DNA from: Pseudomonadota bacterium
GTDB taxonomy: Bacteria; Pseudomonadota; Gammaproteobacteria; Burkholderiales; Burkholderiaceae_B
Assembly: GCA_023389155.1 (NCBI GenBank)
Contig: JAEWEV010000022.1
Coordinates: 1-64,000, forward strand
DNA: 64,000 nucleotides
Direction of reading: 5' to 3'
Positions 1 to 7,911 of the stretch are shown here, piece by piece. Made by a program: the position numbers and the translations under genes. Numbering within the stretch: the stretch's first letter is position 1; each line of letters begins with the position of its first letter. The notes under the pieces are model-generated. The model had not been told where the DNA came from and searched no databases. It saw nothing but the letters and a program-made list of their open reading frames with translations.

Positions 1-80
1 ACCTCTCCGTAATAACCCTAAGCTCATGATTTGATTCAGATTCACTTTTTTGCCACAGAAAAAAGAAAATCCATCGCCTC

Positions 81-100
81 ACCCCACAGGTGGGGTTTTT
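81..100 (+). terminator. possible Rho-independent terminator
   Basis: ACCCC and GGGGT form a 5-bp stem around a 6-base loop, followed directly by five T residues. It would end a plus-strand transcript entering from before base 1. The stem is short, so this is a modest call. Confidence 0.45.
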
Positions 101-195
101 ACAACAAAATGGGCTACCGCAACCTTAACAGGGTCAGCAAAAAAAGCGGCGACATCAGGCAAATCGCTGCGTATTTCGCCCGCTGGGGAACAGAT

Positions 196-228
196 AACCG
201 GGTAATAACCAGGTAATAACTAGGTAAT
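196..228. repeat. 11-base tandem repeat, three copies
   Basis: AACCGGGTAAT, AACCAGGTAAT and AACTAGGTAAT stand head to tail with one substitution between neighbours. No gene is associated with it. Confidence 0.8.
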
Positions 229-317
229 GGTCGGATCATGACCGGGCAACAGTCGGTCAATAGCAGGCAAATGCGCAAGATTTAGCCCGATCAAGCATAC
301 TCGCCCAGAAACGGCAC

Positions 318-397
318 TTTATTGTCCGGTGTTGTTTGTTGTAGTCTGCTGGGGTTCTTTATTGTCTGGTGTCGTTTTTTATCGTCTGGCGCTGTTT
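318..397. repeat. 20-base tandem repeat, four copies
   Basis: Four units of exactly 20 bases begin at 318, 338, 358 and 378. Units 1, 3 and 4 follow the pattern TTTATYGTCYGGYGYYGTTT; unit 2 (GTTGTAGTCTGCTGGGGTTC) is more diverged. Because 20 is not a multiple of three, the period argues against selection for a protein repeat. Confidence 0.75.
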
Positions 398-980
398 TTT
401 TAATTTTGCGTTTACCACGCCTGCTCCTGCCCGTATGCCTTTTATATACAAGAGCGATTTTGCGCGGCCTTACTTTATAGGAATGTCTATAGGAACGGCC
501 ATTGTCCAGCATTGTATTTGTGCCGAGGGAGTGTCATACAACGCTGCTTTTTCCTGGCGATCTTTATACAGGCTTACTTTTGTCTGGCATTTCTTTGATA
601 TACAAGCTGACAAGCAACAGTTATTTTGCCTCGTCATCCTTATATTGGCGTACTTGCGTCCACCATTGCCTTCAATAAAGAAGCCTGTATCCAGGAGTGC
701 TTCCGGCTGTATTCTGTATGCGGCTGCAGTTTTTCCGGCATTCGTTCGTATAGACGTCTTCAAACCGTAGCGTGTTTTACCTGGCAACCCTTATACGGAC
801 GTACCTTTATGCGCATTCCATTTGTATAACAGCCCTCAACATGAGCGCTATAGTCATATATACAGGTGTATTTCGGGTCGTTCGCTTACGGAATACCTGA
901 AACCGAAGTTCAACGTTGGGCCGCTAATTCCAGACTTTGCCGAACGTTTCTCCGCTAATCCATATTTATTCCGGCACTCA
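398..980. repeat. diverged copies of the same repeat core
   Basis: Cores resembling TTGTCYGGCATT recur at about 502, 580, 656, 731 and 967. Several are preceded by a TTATA-x-GG-x-GTAC-like stretch (for example near 563, 640 and 790) and followed by a TTTGTATA-like stretch. Spacing between cores is 120, 78, 76 and 75 bases at the start of the series. The similarity was judged by eye and individual copies are weak. Confidence 0.35.
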
Positions 981-1063
981 TTTATATCAACGTCGCTATA
1001 TCACGTGCTTTCGCAAAAATCCACGGGCTTGCCTGATAATTCACCGGGTCTTTCGCCGTCATC

Positions 1064-2083
1064 CTATTTTCCGCTGTTCTCCAGCGCAGTCTGGACAGCA
1101 GTGCTAATCACACCAGGAATAACACCCCCGTGATTGCGGCCGGCCAACAGTTCAAACTGGCTGTTGACGTCCTGTTTGCGCAACCAGACGTTGAGCTCAC
1201 GTGCGGTGACAGGGCTTTTACGTTCAGCCATCCGTGCAAGACGGTCAGGCGTCATCTTCGGATCGGCATGAGGATTTTCCTCGTACTCCCCCTGAAGAAT
1301 CTTGACAGCCTGCACTCCGGAATGGGCGACAGAAGGAATCGTGGCTGAAGGTGCATTTGTGTCTCCCTTCTCTGAATGCGATGTCTGCAGCTGGGTGACA
1401 AGCGCGGCGTTCCCCCACCATAAGGATGGGCTGCCAATGACGTAGTGTGTAAATGCATCGGGATGCTGCAGCAAAACATACAACGCAAACAGTCCGCCAA
1501 AGGAATGCCCAGACAGAATCTGGCGTTGCGGATTCGTGTGATACTGTTTTTCTATATAAGGTTTGACGGCGGTGTGCAAAAAGCGAAAAAAAGTCGCCGC
1601 ACCACCACCACGGGCAAATGCCTCGCCTGGCGCAGCGTAGGTATAGTCTCGGGCCCGCGCTTCCAGGGGGTACGCCAGCGCTTCCGGATATCCCAGTCCG
1701 ACGATCAGGGGAAGGGTTGGGGCATGAGTACTGCTATCTGATGGCGTTGCCACTTGCTCACTGACCGCATTGACAGCCAGCGGAAACTGGGCATTCCCAT
1801 CGAGCACGTATAGCACAGACGGTCGTGCTCCGTTAGTGACGGGCTGGCGCGCAGCGGCGACGAAAATACGATATTGATGGTTTTCCCAGCTCATATCCTG
1901 GTGACTTATAGTGTATAGATCGGCTGCCATGGGTTTGATTTCCGGAATTGTCTGAACAGGTTGCGCCCAGGCCGCGGACGCAGAACATAGTGCAACGGCC
2001 AGAGATTTAAGTAATCGTGAACCTGGCCATCGCCATTCATAACGAGCAGGTGAAAATAATGTCAACTTCACTCTCTTTCTCAT
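1064..2083 (-). CDS. siderophore esterase-like alpha/beta hydrolase
   Basis: 339 residues. The N-terminus is basic, then hydrophobic (about residues 25-40, ending in an AWAQ cleavage-like site), which suggests export to the periplasm. The rest matches the putative esterase family (PF00756) that includes Fes and IroE, enzymes that cut catecholate trilactone siderophores. The nucleophile elbow GHSFGG is near residue 195 and a late His lies in AGRNHGG near residue 318. A TonB receptor lies upstream on the same strand, which supports a role in handling an imported siderophore. The ATG has no clear ribosome site; a GTG at 2071 follows AGAAAGAG and is an alternative. The start lies 3 bases after the ancestral stop of a decayed receptor copy, so the gene was probably once coupled to it. 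The actual substrate is unknown. Confidence 0.82.
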   Translation of the reverse strand: MRKRVKLTLFSPARYEWRWPGSRLLKSLAVALCSASAAWAQPVQTIPEIKPMAADLYTISHQDMSWENHQYRIFVAAARQPVTNGARPSVLYVLDGNAQFPLAVNAVSEQVATPSDSSTHAPTLPLIVGLGYPEALAYPLEARARDYTYAAPGEAFARGGGAATFFRFLHTAVKPYIEKQYHTNPQRQILSGHSFGGLFALYVLLQHPDAFTHYVIGSPSLWWGNAALVTQLQTSHSEKGDTNAPSATIPSVAHSGVQAVKILQGEYEENPHADPKMTPDRLARMAERKSPVTARELNVWLRKQDVNSQFELLAGRNHGGVIPGVISTAVQTALENSGK

Positions 2084-2086
2084 ACA

Positions 2087-2392
2087 TTAATAAGTCATAT
2101 TCAGGTTGCGCCATTAGCAACAACCATCCTCAACAGCCTGGTTGCCTGCGCTTTCAATCCCGTAGATGAATTGATTGCCCGTATAGTACTTAGCAAAACC
2201 CATCCTCAGATTTTTATTGATCAGGTGATTTTCCACCAGGACCACCGGTTGTAAATCCGCGACGACACCCTTACCGCCCCTGCTGCCATAGCCGTCGCAC
2301 AATGGCCTAACCTGTTTGCCCGCACATGAGGCTTTGGCACACAGATCACACTTGTCATTGTTCAGACGCGGAAGTTTAGCACCCCCAATGTC
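2087..2392 (-). pseudogene. 3' relic of a second TonB-dependent receptor
   Basis: Read in one frame, this segment gives a diverged copy of the last ~100 residues of the intact receptor at 2544-4577. Matching blocks occur in the same order: AKL, NDK, GKQ, INKNL, GFA, NQ, YGI, GN-AVEDG. After the AVEDG block a TAA at 2114-2116 replaces the codon for Tyr. Beyond it the frame still reads W-R-N-L-N-M-T-Y and stops at 2087-2089, aligned codon for codon with the receptor end F-L-N-L-N-A-S-F. Upstream of about 2392 similarity is lost and a stop appears in frame. The rest of the gene appears deleted. Divergence is large, so this is an old paralogue rather than a fresh duplication. Confidence 0.8.
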
Positions 2393-2465
2393 GCCGACGC
2401 GTCTTCTTTTGAGACATTATCAGAGAGGGGGCATTGGTCCGGGCTATCGATGAACGCATGCCTGA

Positions 2466-2517
2466 AAAATAAAACCCCGACAACGCCACCCATAAAACGG
2501 GTGAACCCATGTCGGGG
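2466..2517 (-). terminator. Rho-independent terminator of the receptor gene
   Basis: On the minus strand CCCCGACA pairs with TGTCGGGG, with a second inner stem (GGGT with ACCC), followed by TTTTATTTTT. It lies 27 bases past the receptor stop codon and before the receptor relic and esterase gene, so these should be transcribed separately or by read-through. Confidence 0.85.
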
Positions 2518-2543
2518 GGTGCTCACACTAGATGTCCGAAATA

Positions 2544-4577
2544 TCAGAAGCTTGCGTTAAGGTTGAGAAAGTAACGTCTTCCATCCTCAACCGCCCAGTT
2601 GCCGGAGGTATCAATGCCATACATGCGCTGATTGGCAATGTTCAGCACTGCAAAGCCGACTGCGAGGTTTTTATTGATTTGGTAATTTCCACCGATATCG
2701 CCGGTCGTGAAGCCCTTGCGATAGCGTGTACCACCCTGTCCGCCAAATCCATTACGCTGGTTGGCCCACGCCTGCTTTCCGGTATAGGACACACGGGCAT
2801 ACAGATCAAGCTTGTCATTGGCCTGCCATGAAAGCTTGGCATTTGCACTGTGACGCGGTGTCATTTCCAGCGGCTGGCCTTTCAGAGACTCACCAGATGT
2901 GTAGGTTTCATCGTCGCTCTTGCGTTTGGAATCCAGATACGTATAGTTCAAATCCAGTTTCCAGCCGGTAGCTAGCGGAATACCGCCAGACAGCTCTATA
3001 CCTTTGATATTGGCCTTGCCCACGTTGGCATAGACATATTCATTCAGACCACTGACCGGATCGGTACTGCCAACGGAATAGCTGGTCAGCTTGTTGCGGA
3101 AATCCGTATTGAAAAGCGTGACTGAGCCGTAATAGCCGGACGGATCGCGGTATTCAAACCCGATTTCCTGACTGGTGCTGGTTTCAGGCTTCAGATCGGG
3201 ATTACCGTAAATAATGCCGCGGCCGCCTTCGGTCGCCGTACCGTAACTGGGCGACAGTTCGCGCATGCCCGGCGTGCGGAATCCTTTGGATACACCACCG
3301 CGAATGGTGAATCGGTCTGCGGGATGGTAAACCAGATAGGCGCGTGGGCTCCAGTGCACACCGTAAAGTTCGTGATTGTCCATCCTGGCACCCAGGGTCA
3401 GCGCAAGGTTTTGGCGAAGTGCAATTTCATCTTCAACGAACAGAGCATACTGGTCGATTTTCAATTTCTCAACAGTACTGCGATTCAGACCTGTAGTGCT
3501 ATCGTCATCCAGCCGACCCCATTGGTACTGGCCGCCGAATGTCAGCTTGTGGATAGAAAAGGGTACAACAAAACGCGCATCCAGGATGGTCGTTGTAATT
3601 TCCGGTACGCGGCTGTTATAAACACCATCCGTCTGAACTTCGCGCTTGGCATTTTCCTGGTACAGACTGAGTTCCGATGTCATGAAGTTCCAGTCTCCAC
3701 TGTGCGTAAGCGACCAGTGATTGCGACTTCCTGTCGTGTCATCCTGTGTGTTGGCGGAAATGGACGTACCGCGCGCCGTAAAGGCCGCAATGGATTTTCC
3801 GGGTGTGCTGCGCTTTTTCTGGACTGAACGCCCTGCTTCCAGAATGACTTTCTGATTATCCGTTGGCAACCAGGCCAGGCGGGTCACGATGTTCTTGTTC
3901 TCTTCACGGTTATAACCGCCAATAATACTGTCTTCCTGGCGCAGGCTGCCACCACCATATATCTGAATGCCAAGCTTATTGTCCACCAGCGGGCCGGACA
4001 GGAAAAAACTGCCGTTAGTGGTGTTACCGGCATCGCTACTTTCCTGAATGATGCCACCCAGAGAAACACTGCCAGCCCATTCGGGCGTGAAATCCTTGGT
4101 GATGACATTCACAATACCGCCCATGGCGTCTGAACCATATAAGGATGACATGGGACCGCGAATTACCTCGATTCGCTCAATGGCAGACAGTGGAGGCATG
4201 AAACCGGCTTCGAATCCACCATTGCCATTTGGTCTTGAATCACGCGTATTCTGACGGCGACCGTTTACCATTAGCAGGGTGTAGTCACCTGCCAGACCGC
4301 GGATTGAAATATCGGATTTGCTGGGGTTGCTGCCAATGACGCTCAGACCGGGAATATCACGAACGGCATCAGTCAGATTATTCACCGGCATATGGGACAG
4401 ATCTTCAGCGGTGATTACCGTAATACTGGCAGGAGCATCACTGGCGTTCTGAGAAGATCCGGAAGCGCTGACTACAATGGGCTCAAGCGTCGTTGTGTCG
4501 TCAGATTGTGCAGCAAGTACTGCCGAAGGCACCATCGAACCAGCCAGCACCAGACTCATGATTGCATTATATCGCAT
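2544..4577 (-). CDS. TonB-dependent ferric siderophore receptor (FepA/CirA-like)
   Basis: 677 residues. A signal peptide (about residues 1-23, ending AVLAAQ) precedes a TonB box-like TLEPIVVSA. The plug domain (about 45-170) carries the motif IRGPMSSLYGSDAMGG typical of the FepA/CirA group of catecholate receptors. The rest is a 22-strand-type barrel ending in Phe (LNASF), the usual outer-membrane assembly signal. It imports an iron-siderophore complex across the outer membrane using TonB energy. The ATG at 4577 follows AGGGAAAATTG; a TTG directly before it is less likely. A Fur-type site lies upstream and a strong terminator downstream. The nearby esterase supports a catecholate or similar ester siderophore, but the ligand cannot be read from the sequence. 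Confidence 0.92.
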   Translation of the reverse strand: MRYNAIMSLVLAGSMVPSAVLAAQSDDTTTLEPIVVSASGSSQNASDAPASITVITAEDLSHMPVNNLTDAVRDIPGLSVIGSNPSKSDISIRGLAGDYTLLMVNGRRQNTRDSRPNGNGGFEAGFMPPLSAIERIEVIRGPMSSLYGSDAMGGIVNVITKDFTPEWAGSVSLGGIIQESSDAGNTTNGSFFLSGPLVDNKLGIQIYGGGSLRQEDSIIGGYNREENKNIVTRLAWLPTDNQKVILEAGRSVQKKRSTPGKSIAAFTARGTSISANTQDDTTGSRNHWSLTHSGDWNFMTSELSLYQENAKREVQTDGVYNSRVPEITTTILDARFVVPFSIHKLTFGGQYQWGRLDDDSTTGLNRSTVEKLKIDQYALFVEDEIALRQNLALTLGARMDNHELYGVHWSPRAYLVYHPADRFTIRGGVSKGFRTPGMRELSPSYGTATEGGRGIIYGNPDLKPETSTSQEIGFEYRDPSGYYGSVTLFNTDFRNKLTSYSVGSTDPVSGLNEYVYANVGKANIKGIELSGGIPLATGWKLDLNYTYLDSKRKSDDETYTSGESLKGQPLEMTPRHSANAKLSWQANDKLDLYARVSYTGKQAWANQRNGFGGQGGTRYRKGFTTGDIGGNYQINKNLAVGFAVLNIANQRMYGIDTSGNWAVEDGRRYFLNLNASF

Positions 4578-4639
4578 CAATTTTCCCTAAACTTTCGTAA
4601 CAAATAATGCCGTACTGTAATTGATGGAAATATAAATGT

Positions 4640-4659
4640 AAATAAGAACCATTGTCATT
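4640..4659 (-). promoter_or_regulatory. Fur box-like site upstream of the receptor
   Basis: The minus strand reads AATGACAATGGTTCTTATTT, close to the Fur pattern of alternating AAT/ATT hexamers and to sites upstream of Bordetella siderophore receptors. It lies about 63 bases before the receptor start and overlaps a plausible -35 (ATGACA) with TATATT as -10. Iron repression of the receptor is inferred. Confidence 0.65.
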
Positions 4660-4661
4660 TG

Positions 4662-5087
4662 TGATGATTTTCACTTGTGATTTAATTTTCGTTGTGCAAG
4701 GGCAACAATCGGCAAGCGGAGCGGGATCCAAACTCAACTCGTTGCCAGGAAGCGGCTGATATCAGCATTCAGTACACGACCGGATTGCCAGGCCCGACTG
4801 CAATTGCAACTGCAATCAGGTAAACGCGGTTTTTTACCGGTTTTCCGGCGTAGTTTTTCGTTCAGAGTGGCGGACACATAATGGGGTCGTGCCAAGATGG
4901 ATGGGCTGACAGGATTCGGCGCGCAAGACACTGGCGTGAGCGAGACGAGCCAGAGCCGGGCCGGCAACCCCGCACCGGAAGTTCGTAGGAGATCTTAAGA
5001 AATCCCGAAAAAACACCCAAAGAAAAGACACGGGGGGCAGTCCCGAAGAACGGACCACAGCAGGGCTGCCTGTGCCGTGCAGGGATA
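4662..5087. other. intergenic stretch without a supported gene
   Basis: Between the receptor promoter and the end of folE. A minus-strand frame at 4834-5058 is open for 74 codons but has no clear start signal or recognised family. Its mix of Arg, Ser, Leu and Pro looks like a translated non-coding element. The plus strand has an A-rich run near 5000-5030. It may hold a dispersed element or a small RNA, but I cannot show either. Confidence 0.4.
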
Positions 5088-5828
5088 TCAGCGTGCCCGA
5101 ATCAGCGAGAGAAATTCTCTGCGCAAATCGGAATCTTTCAGGAAGGAACCGCGCATGACGCTATTGATCATGCGTGAGTCCATGTCCTTGACACCACGCC
5201 AGTGCATGCAGAAGTGGTCTGCATCCATGACCACGGCCAGGCCATCCGGGTGCATTTTTTTCATCAGGAGATCGGCAATCTGCTTGACGGCCTCCTCCTG
5301 AATTTGCGGTCGTTCCATGATCCAGCCGATGAGTCTGGCATATTTTGACAGACCGATAAGATTGGAGTGTTCGTTGGGCATGATACCCACCCAGACTTTG
5401 CCCATGATGGGACACAGATGATGCGAACAGGCGCTACGCACCTGTATTGGTCCAACAATCATCAGCTCATTGAGTTTTTCGATATTGGGAAACTCCGTAA
5501 TCTCCGGCGATACGGTGTAGCGTCCTGCAAATACTTCACGCACATACATTTTGGCGACGCGTCTGGCTGTTTCATTGGTGTTGTGGTCGCTTTCCGTATC
5601 GATCACCAGGCTGGCAAGCACTGCCTGCATTTTTTCCTGGACTTCTTCCTGAAGCAGTTCGAGTTCACCGGGCTCAATAAAACGGGCAATATTGTCATTG
5701 GCATGGAACCGTGCGCCGGCGTCCATGATACGGCGACGGATCTGCTGGGAAATATATCCAGCATCGTCCGGATGCACTTGCTGCGTCTGCTGTTGCCCGT
5801 TGTCTTTTCTTGTGGTGATATCGCTCAC
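5088..5828 (-). CDS. folE: GTP cyclohydrolase I, type IA
   Basis: 246 residues. It converts GTP to 7,8-dihydroneopterin triphosphate, the first step of folate (tetrahydropterin) synthesis, as a cytosolic homodecamer. The zinc ligands of the family are visible in CSHHLCP and in the later HFCMHWRGV. The last ~190 residues match the usual FolE length, with a variable Gln-rich N-terminal extension of about 40 residues. A GTG at 5828 preceded by AGGA is chosen as start; an open frame continues to 6185 but runs into the divergent rng gene. It is separate from folE2 at 56655-57452, which belongs to an unrelated fold subgroup doing the same reaction. Confidence 0.95.
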   Translation of the reverse strand: MSDITTRKDNGQQQTQQVHPDDAGYISQQIRRRIMDAGARFHANDNIARFIEPGELELLQEEVQEKMQAVLASLVIDTESDHNTNETARRVAKMYVREVFAGRYTVSPEITEFPNIEKLNELMIVGPIQVRSACSHHLCPIMGKVWVGIMPNEHSNLIGLSKYARLIGWIMERPQIQEEAVKQIADLLMKKMHPDGLAVVMDADHFCMHWRGVKDMDSRMINSVMRGSFLKDSDLRREFLSLIRAR

Positions 5829-5978
5829 GACACTCGTCCTTGTCTGATGTTTGAATCTGATGCAATGCATTATCATACTGTTTATCGCAAACTCCTGCGT
5901 GCTGCCCGTCCCTTTGCCCGGACATCTCATGCTAAGCTGGCAGCAACAAACAAGGAACGGTAGCAGACCAAAACAACT

Positions 5979-7442
5979 ATGAGTGGACAAATTCTGATCA
6001 ACGTCACGCCTTTTGAAACTCGTGTCGCCCTCATTGAACAAGGCGTAGTTCAGGAGATCCACCTTGAGCGAACACGACAGCGAGGCAAGGTAGGCAATAT
6101 CTATCTGGGCCGGGTGGCCCGGGTACTTCCAGGCATGCAAAGTGCATTTGTCGATATCGGGCTGGAACGGGCTGCATTTATCCATATTGCCGACTTGCGG
6201 GAAAATCGCGCCTTGCGCAATACCGGCATTCCGTACACCCAGATAGAAAAGCTGCTTTTCGAAGGCCAGTCACTACTTGTGCAGGTGATCAAGGATCCGT
6301 TGGGCAACAAGGGGGCCAGGCTTTCCAATCAGATCAGCATTGCAGGCCGCATGCTGGTTTATCTACCGTACGATAACCACATCGGGATCTCGCAAAAAAT
6401 AGAATCGGAAGACGAGCGTAATTCCCTGAAACAACGGGTTACCGACTATATGCCACCAGATGAAAAAGGCGGCTACATCATCCGGACCCAGGCCGAAGGC
6501 GCGAGTGACGATGAAATCCGCCGTGACCAGGAATACCTGGCGCGTCGCTGGTCCATGATACAGGCAGCGGTCATGACGCAGGCGGCGCCCTCTTTGCTTT
6601 ATGAAGATCTGACACTGGCGCAGCGGGTGTTGCGCGATATGGTGAGTCCGGAAACAGAAGCCATTGAAATTGATTCCCGGGTCACGGTGCAAAGCCTGCA
6701 AACCTGGGCCGATATTTATACGCCCGGGATTTCCAACAAGATTCACCACTATCATGGTGAAAGACCCCTTTTCGACACTGCCAATGTGGACGAGGAAATC
6801 AAATCTGCCTTATCACGCAGAGTTGATCTGAAATCCGGCGGGTATCTGATTATCGATCAGACTGAAGCGCTAACCAGTATTGACGTGAATACGGGAGGAT
6901 TTGTAGGTGGCCGCAATTTCCACGATACGATTTTCAAGACGAATCTGGAAGCGGCTCACGCCATTGCGCGCCAGTTGCGCATACGCAATCTTGGCGGCAT
7001 TATCATTATCGATTTCATTGATATGGATAACAAGGATCATCAGGATGCCGTGCTGGCAGAGTTGCAGAAAGCCCTGAGTCGGGACCGAACCAAAACCACG
7101 ACCAACGGGTTTTCCGCACTGGGACTGGTGGAAATGACGCGTAAACGCACGCGTGACTCGCTGAGTCATCAGTTGTGCGAACCCTGCCCCACTTGCGATT
7201 CGCGGGGGCAAATCCAGACGCCGCAGACCATGTGCTACAACATTCTTCGTGAGATTCTGCGTGAAGCCAGGCAGTTCAATCCGCGCGAATTCCGGCTCAT
7301 TGCGTCGCAAAGCGTGATTGATCTGTTTCTGGAAGATGAAAGCCAGTATCTGGCAACGCTGGGAGATTTTATCGGGAAGCCGGTGACCCTGGAAGTGGAT
7401 AACCGGTATACCCAGGAGATGTATGACATCGTCCTGATCTGA
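5979..7442 (+). CDS. rng: ribonuclease G
   Basis: 487 residues, the usual length for RNase G. It is an endoribonuclease that matures the 5' end of 16S rRNA and degrades some mRNAs. An S1 RNA-binding domain lies near residues 38-120 (GNIYLGRVARVLPGMQSAF). The catalytic DNase I-like part contains IDVNTGG and the paired Asp region IIDFIDM. The zinc-link CPTC motif is present (CEPCPTCDSRG). It lacks the long C-terminal scaffold of RNase E. It is transcribed away from folE, with 150 bases between the starts. The Maf-type gene often found just upstream of rng is absent here. Confidence 0.96.
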   Translation: MSGQILINVTPFETRVALIEQGVVQEIHLERTRQRGKVGNIYLGRVARVLPGMQSAFVDIGLERAAFIHIADLRENRALRNTGIPYTQIEKLLFEGQSLLVQVIKDPLGNKGARLSNQISIAGRMLVYLPYDNHIGISQKIESEDERNSLKQRVTDYMPPDEKGGYIIRTQAEGASDDEIRRDQEYLARRWSMIQAAVMTQAAPSLLYEDLTLAQRVLRDMVSPETEAIEIDSRVTVQSLQTWADIYTPGISNKIHHYHGERPLFDTANVDEEIKSALSRRVDLKSGGYLIIDQTEALTSIDVNTGGFVGGRNFHDTIFKTNLEAAHAIARQLRIRNLGGIIIIDFIDMDNKDHQDAVLAELQKALSRDRTKTTTNGFSALGLVEMTRKRTRDSLSHQLCEPCPTCDSRGQIQTPQTMCYNILREILREARQFNPREFRLIASQSVIDLFLEDESQYLATLGDFIGKPVTLEVDNRYTQEMYDIVLI

Positions 7443-7459
7443 TGTCAGGACGTGTTCTG

Positions 7460-7492
7460 AAAAAACCAGCCGGTTAGCTATGGCCGGGCTGG
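7460..7492 (-). terminator. Rho-independent terminator at the end of the msbA unit
   Basis: On the minus strand CCAGCC pairs with GGCTGG, extended by CGG/CCG with one bulge, followed by TTTTTT. The stop codon of the small gene at 7474 lies inside the loop, so the final codons form the 5' arm. Confidence 0.75.
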
Positions 7493-7836
7493 ACCCTAGC
7501 CTGCATTTTGATAATGCGGTCTTCGAGGTGCGGCGAGGTCTCAAGCGCAATCAGCGGTGTGTTGCTTTCTTCGCTTTGCTCAAAGCGCAGACGAATGCTC
7601 TGACCATCGAATGTGGCCGGATCAGCTTCAATTTCAATGTACTTCTGCAACAACGCATCGATGGACGTCTGGGCACTGTCCAGAAACTGGTCGATATTGT
7701 CATCACTGGCATTCTTGAATGCCTGTTCAATGGTTTTGGACAAATCCCAGGTAAAGAACATCAAGGCATTGGGCCCTTTCACCTCGGGGTGTTCATATCC
7801 CCAGAAAGCGCCCTGGCCGGGAGAGGATTGGGTCAT
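7474..7836 (-). CDS. conserved-looking small protein, unknown function
   Basis: 120 residues, acidic, no signal peptide, no membrane segment and no Cys. I do not recognise the family. The N-terminus (MTQSSPGQGAFWGYEHPEV) is aromatic and Gly/Pro-rich; the middle is probably helical (KTIEQAFKNASDDNIDQFL); the C-terminus alternates charged and hydrophobic residues. The ATG at 7836 has a weak GAGA ribosome site; an in-frame codon at 7854 is possible. It lies 75 bases after msbA on the same strand and ends in the terminator, so it is probably co-transcribed with msbA. Codon use looks like that of real neighbouring genes. Confidence 0.7.
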   Translation of the reverse strand: MTQSSPGQGAFWGYEHPEVKGPNALMFFTWDLSKTIEQAFKNASDDNIDQFLDSAQTSIDALLQKYIEIEADPATFDGQSIRLRFEQSEESNTPLIALETSPHLEDRIIKMQARVQPGHS

Positions 7837-7911
7837 AGTATGTCTCAAATACAAAAATAAATAATGGAATCAGTCGCCTAATGAAGAGTTTGCAGGCTGT
7901 ATGCCTTGCCG

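Larger units (their letters stand above)
1..1063. other. gene-poor stretch with short repeats
   Basis: No reading frame here has a convincing start, ribosome site or recognisable protein. The frames that exist on both strands are short, overlap one another and are rich in Phe, Ile and Tyr on the plus strand, as T-rich non-coding DNA would give. The stretch contains a hairpin with a T run at 81-100, an 11-base triplicate at 196-228, a 20-base tandem array at 318-397 and scattered diverged copies of a related core up to about 980. It lies beyond the 3' end of the esterase gene. It could be the eroded remains of a gene or a non-coding repeat region. Confidence 0.6.

Noticed and set aside
318..397. 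CRISPR array
   Set aside because: Repeats are adjacent with no spacers and no cas genes are present.
470..787. 105-codon minus-strand frame in the repeat region
   Set aside because: No start signal or family; it follows the repeat copies, which have a period that is not a multiple of three.
822..1133. 103-codon plus-strand frame near the esterase 3' end
   Set aside because: Overlaps the esterase C-terminus on the other strand and falls in the repeat-rich stretch; no ribosome site.
4834..5058. 74-codon minus-strand frame downstream of folE
   Set aside because: Looks like a translated non-coding or dispersed element; kept only as a note on the intergenic stretch.
5367..5963. 198-codon plus-strand frame opposite folE
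   Set aside because: Covers the folE coding strand in reverse and runs into the rng leader; no family features.
5829..6185. N-terminal extension of FolE to 365 residues
   Set aside because: It would overlap the divergent rng gene by about 200 bases, has no similarity to FolE, and a GTG with AGGA at 5828 explains the start.
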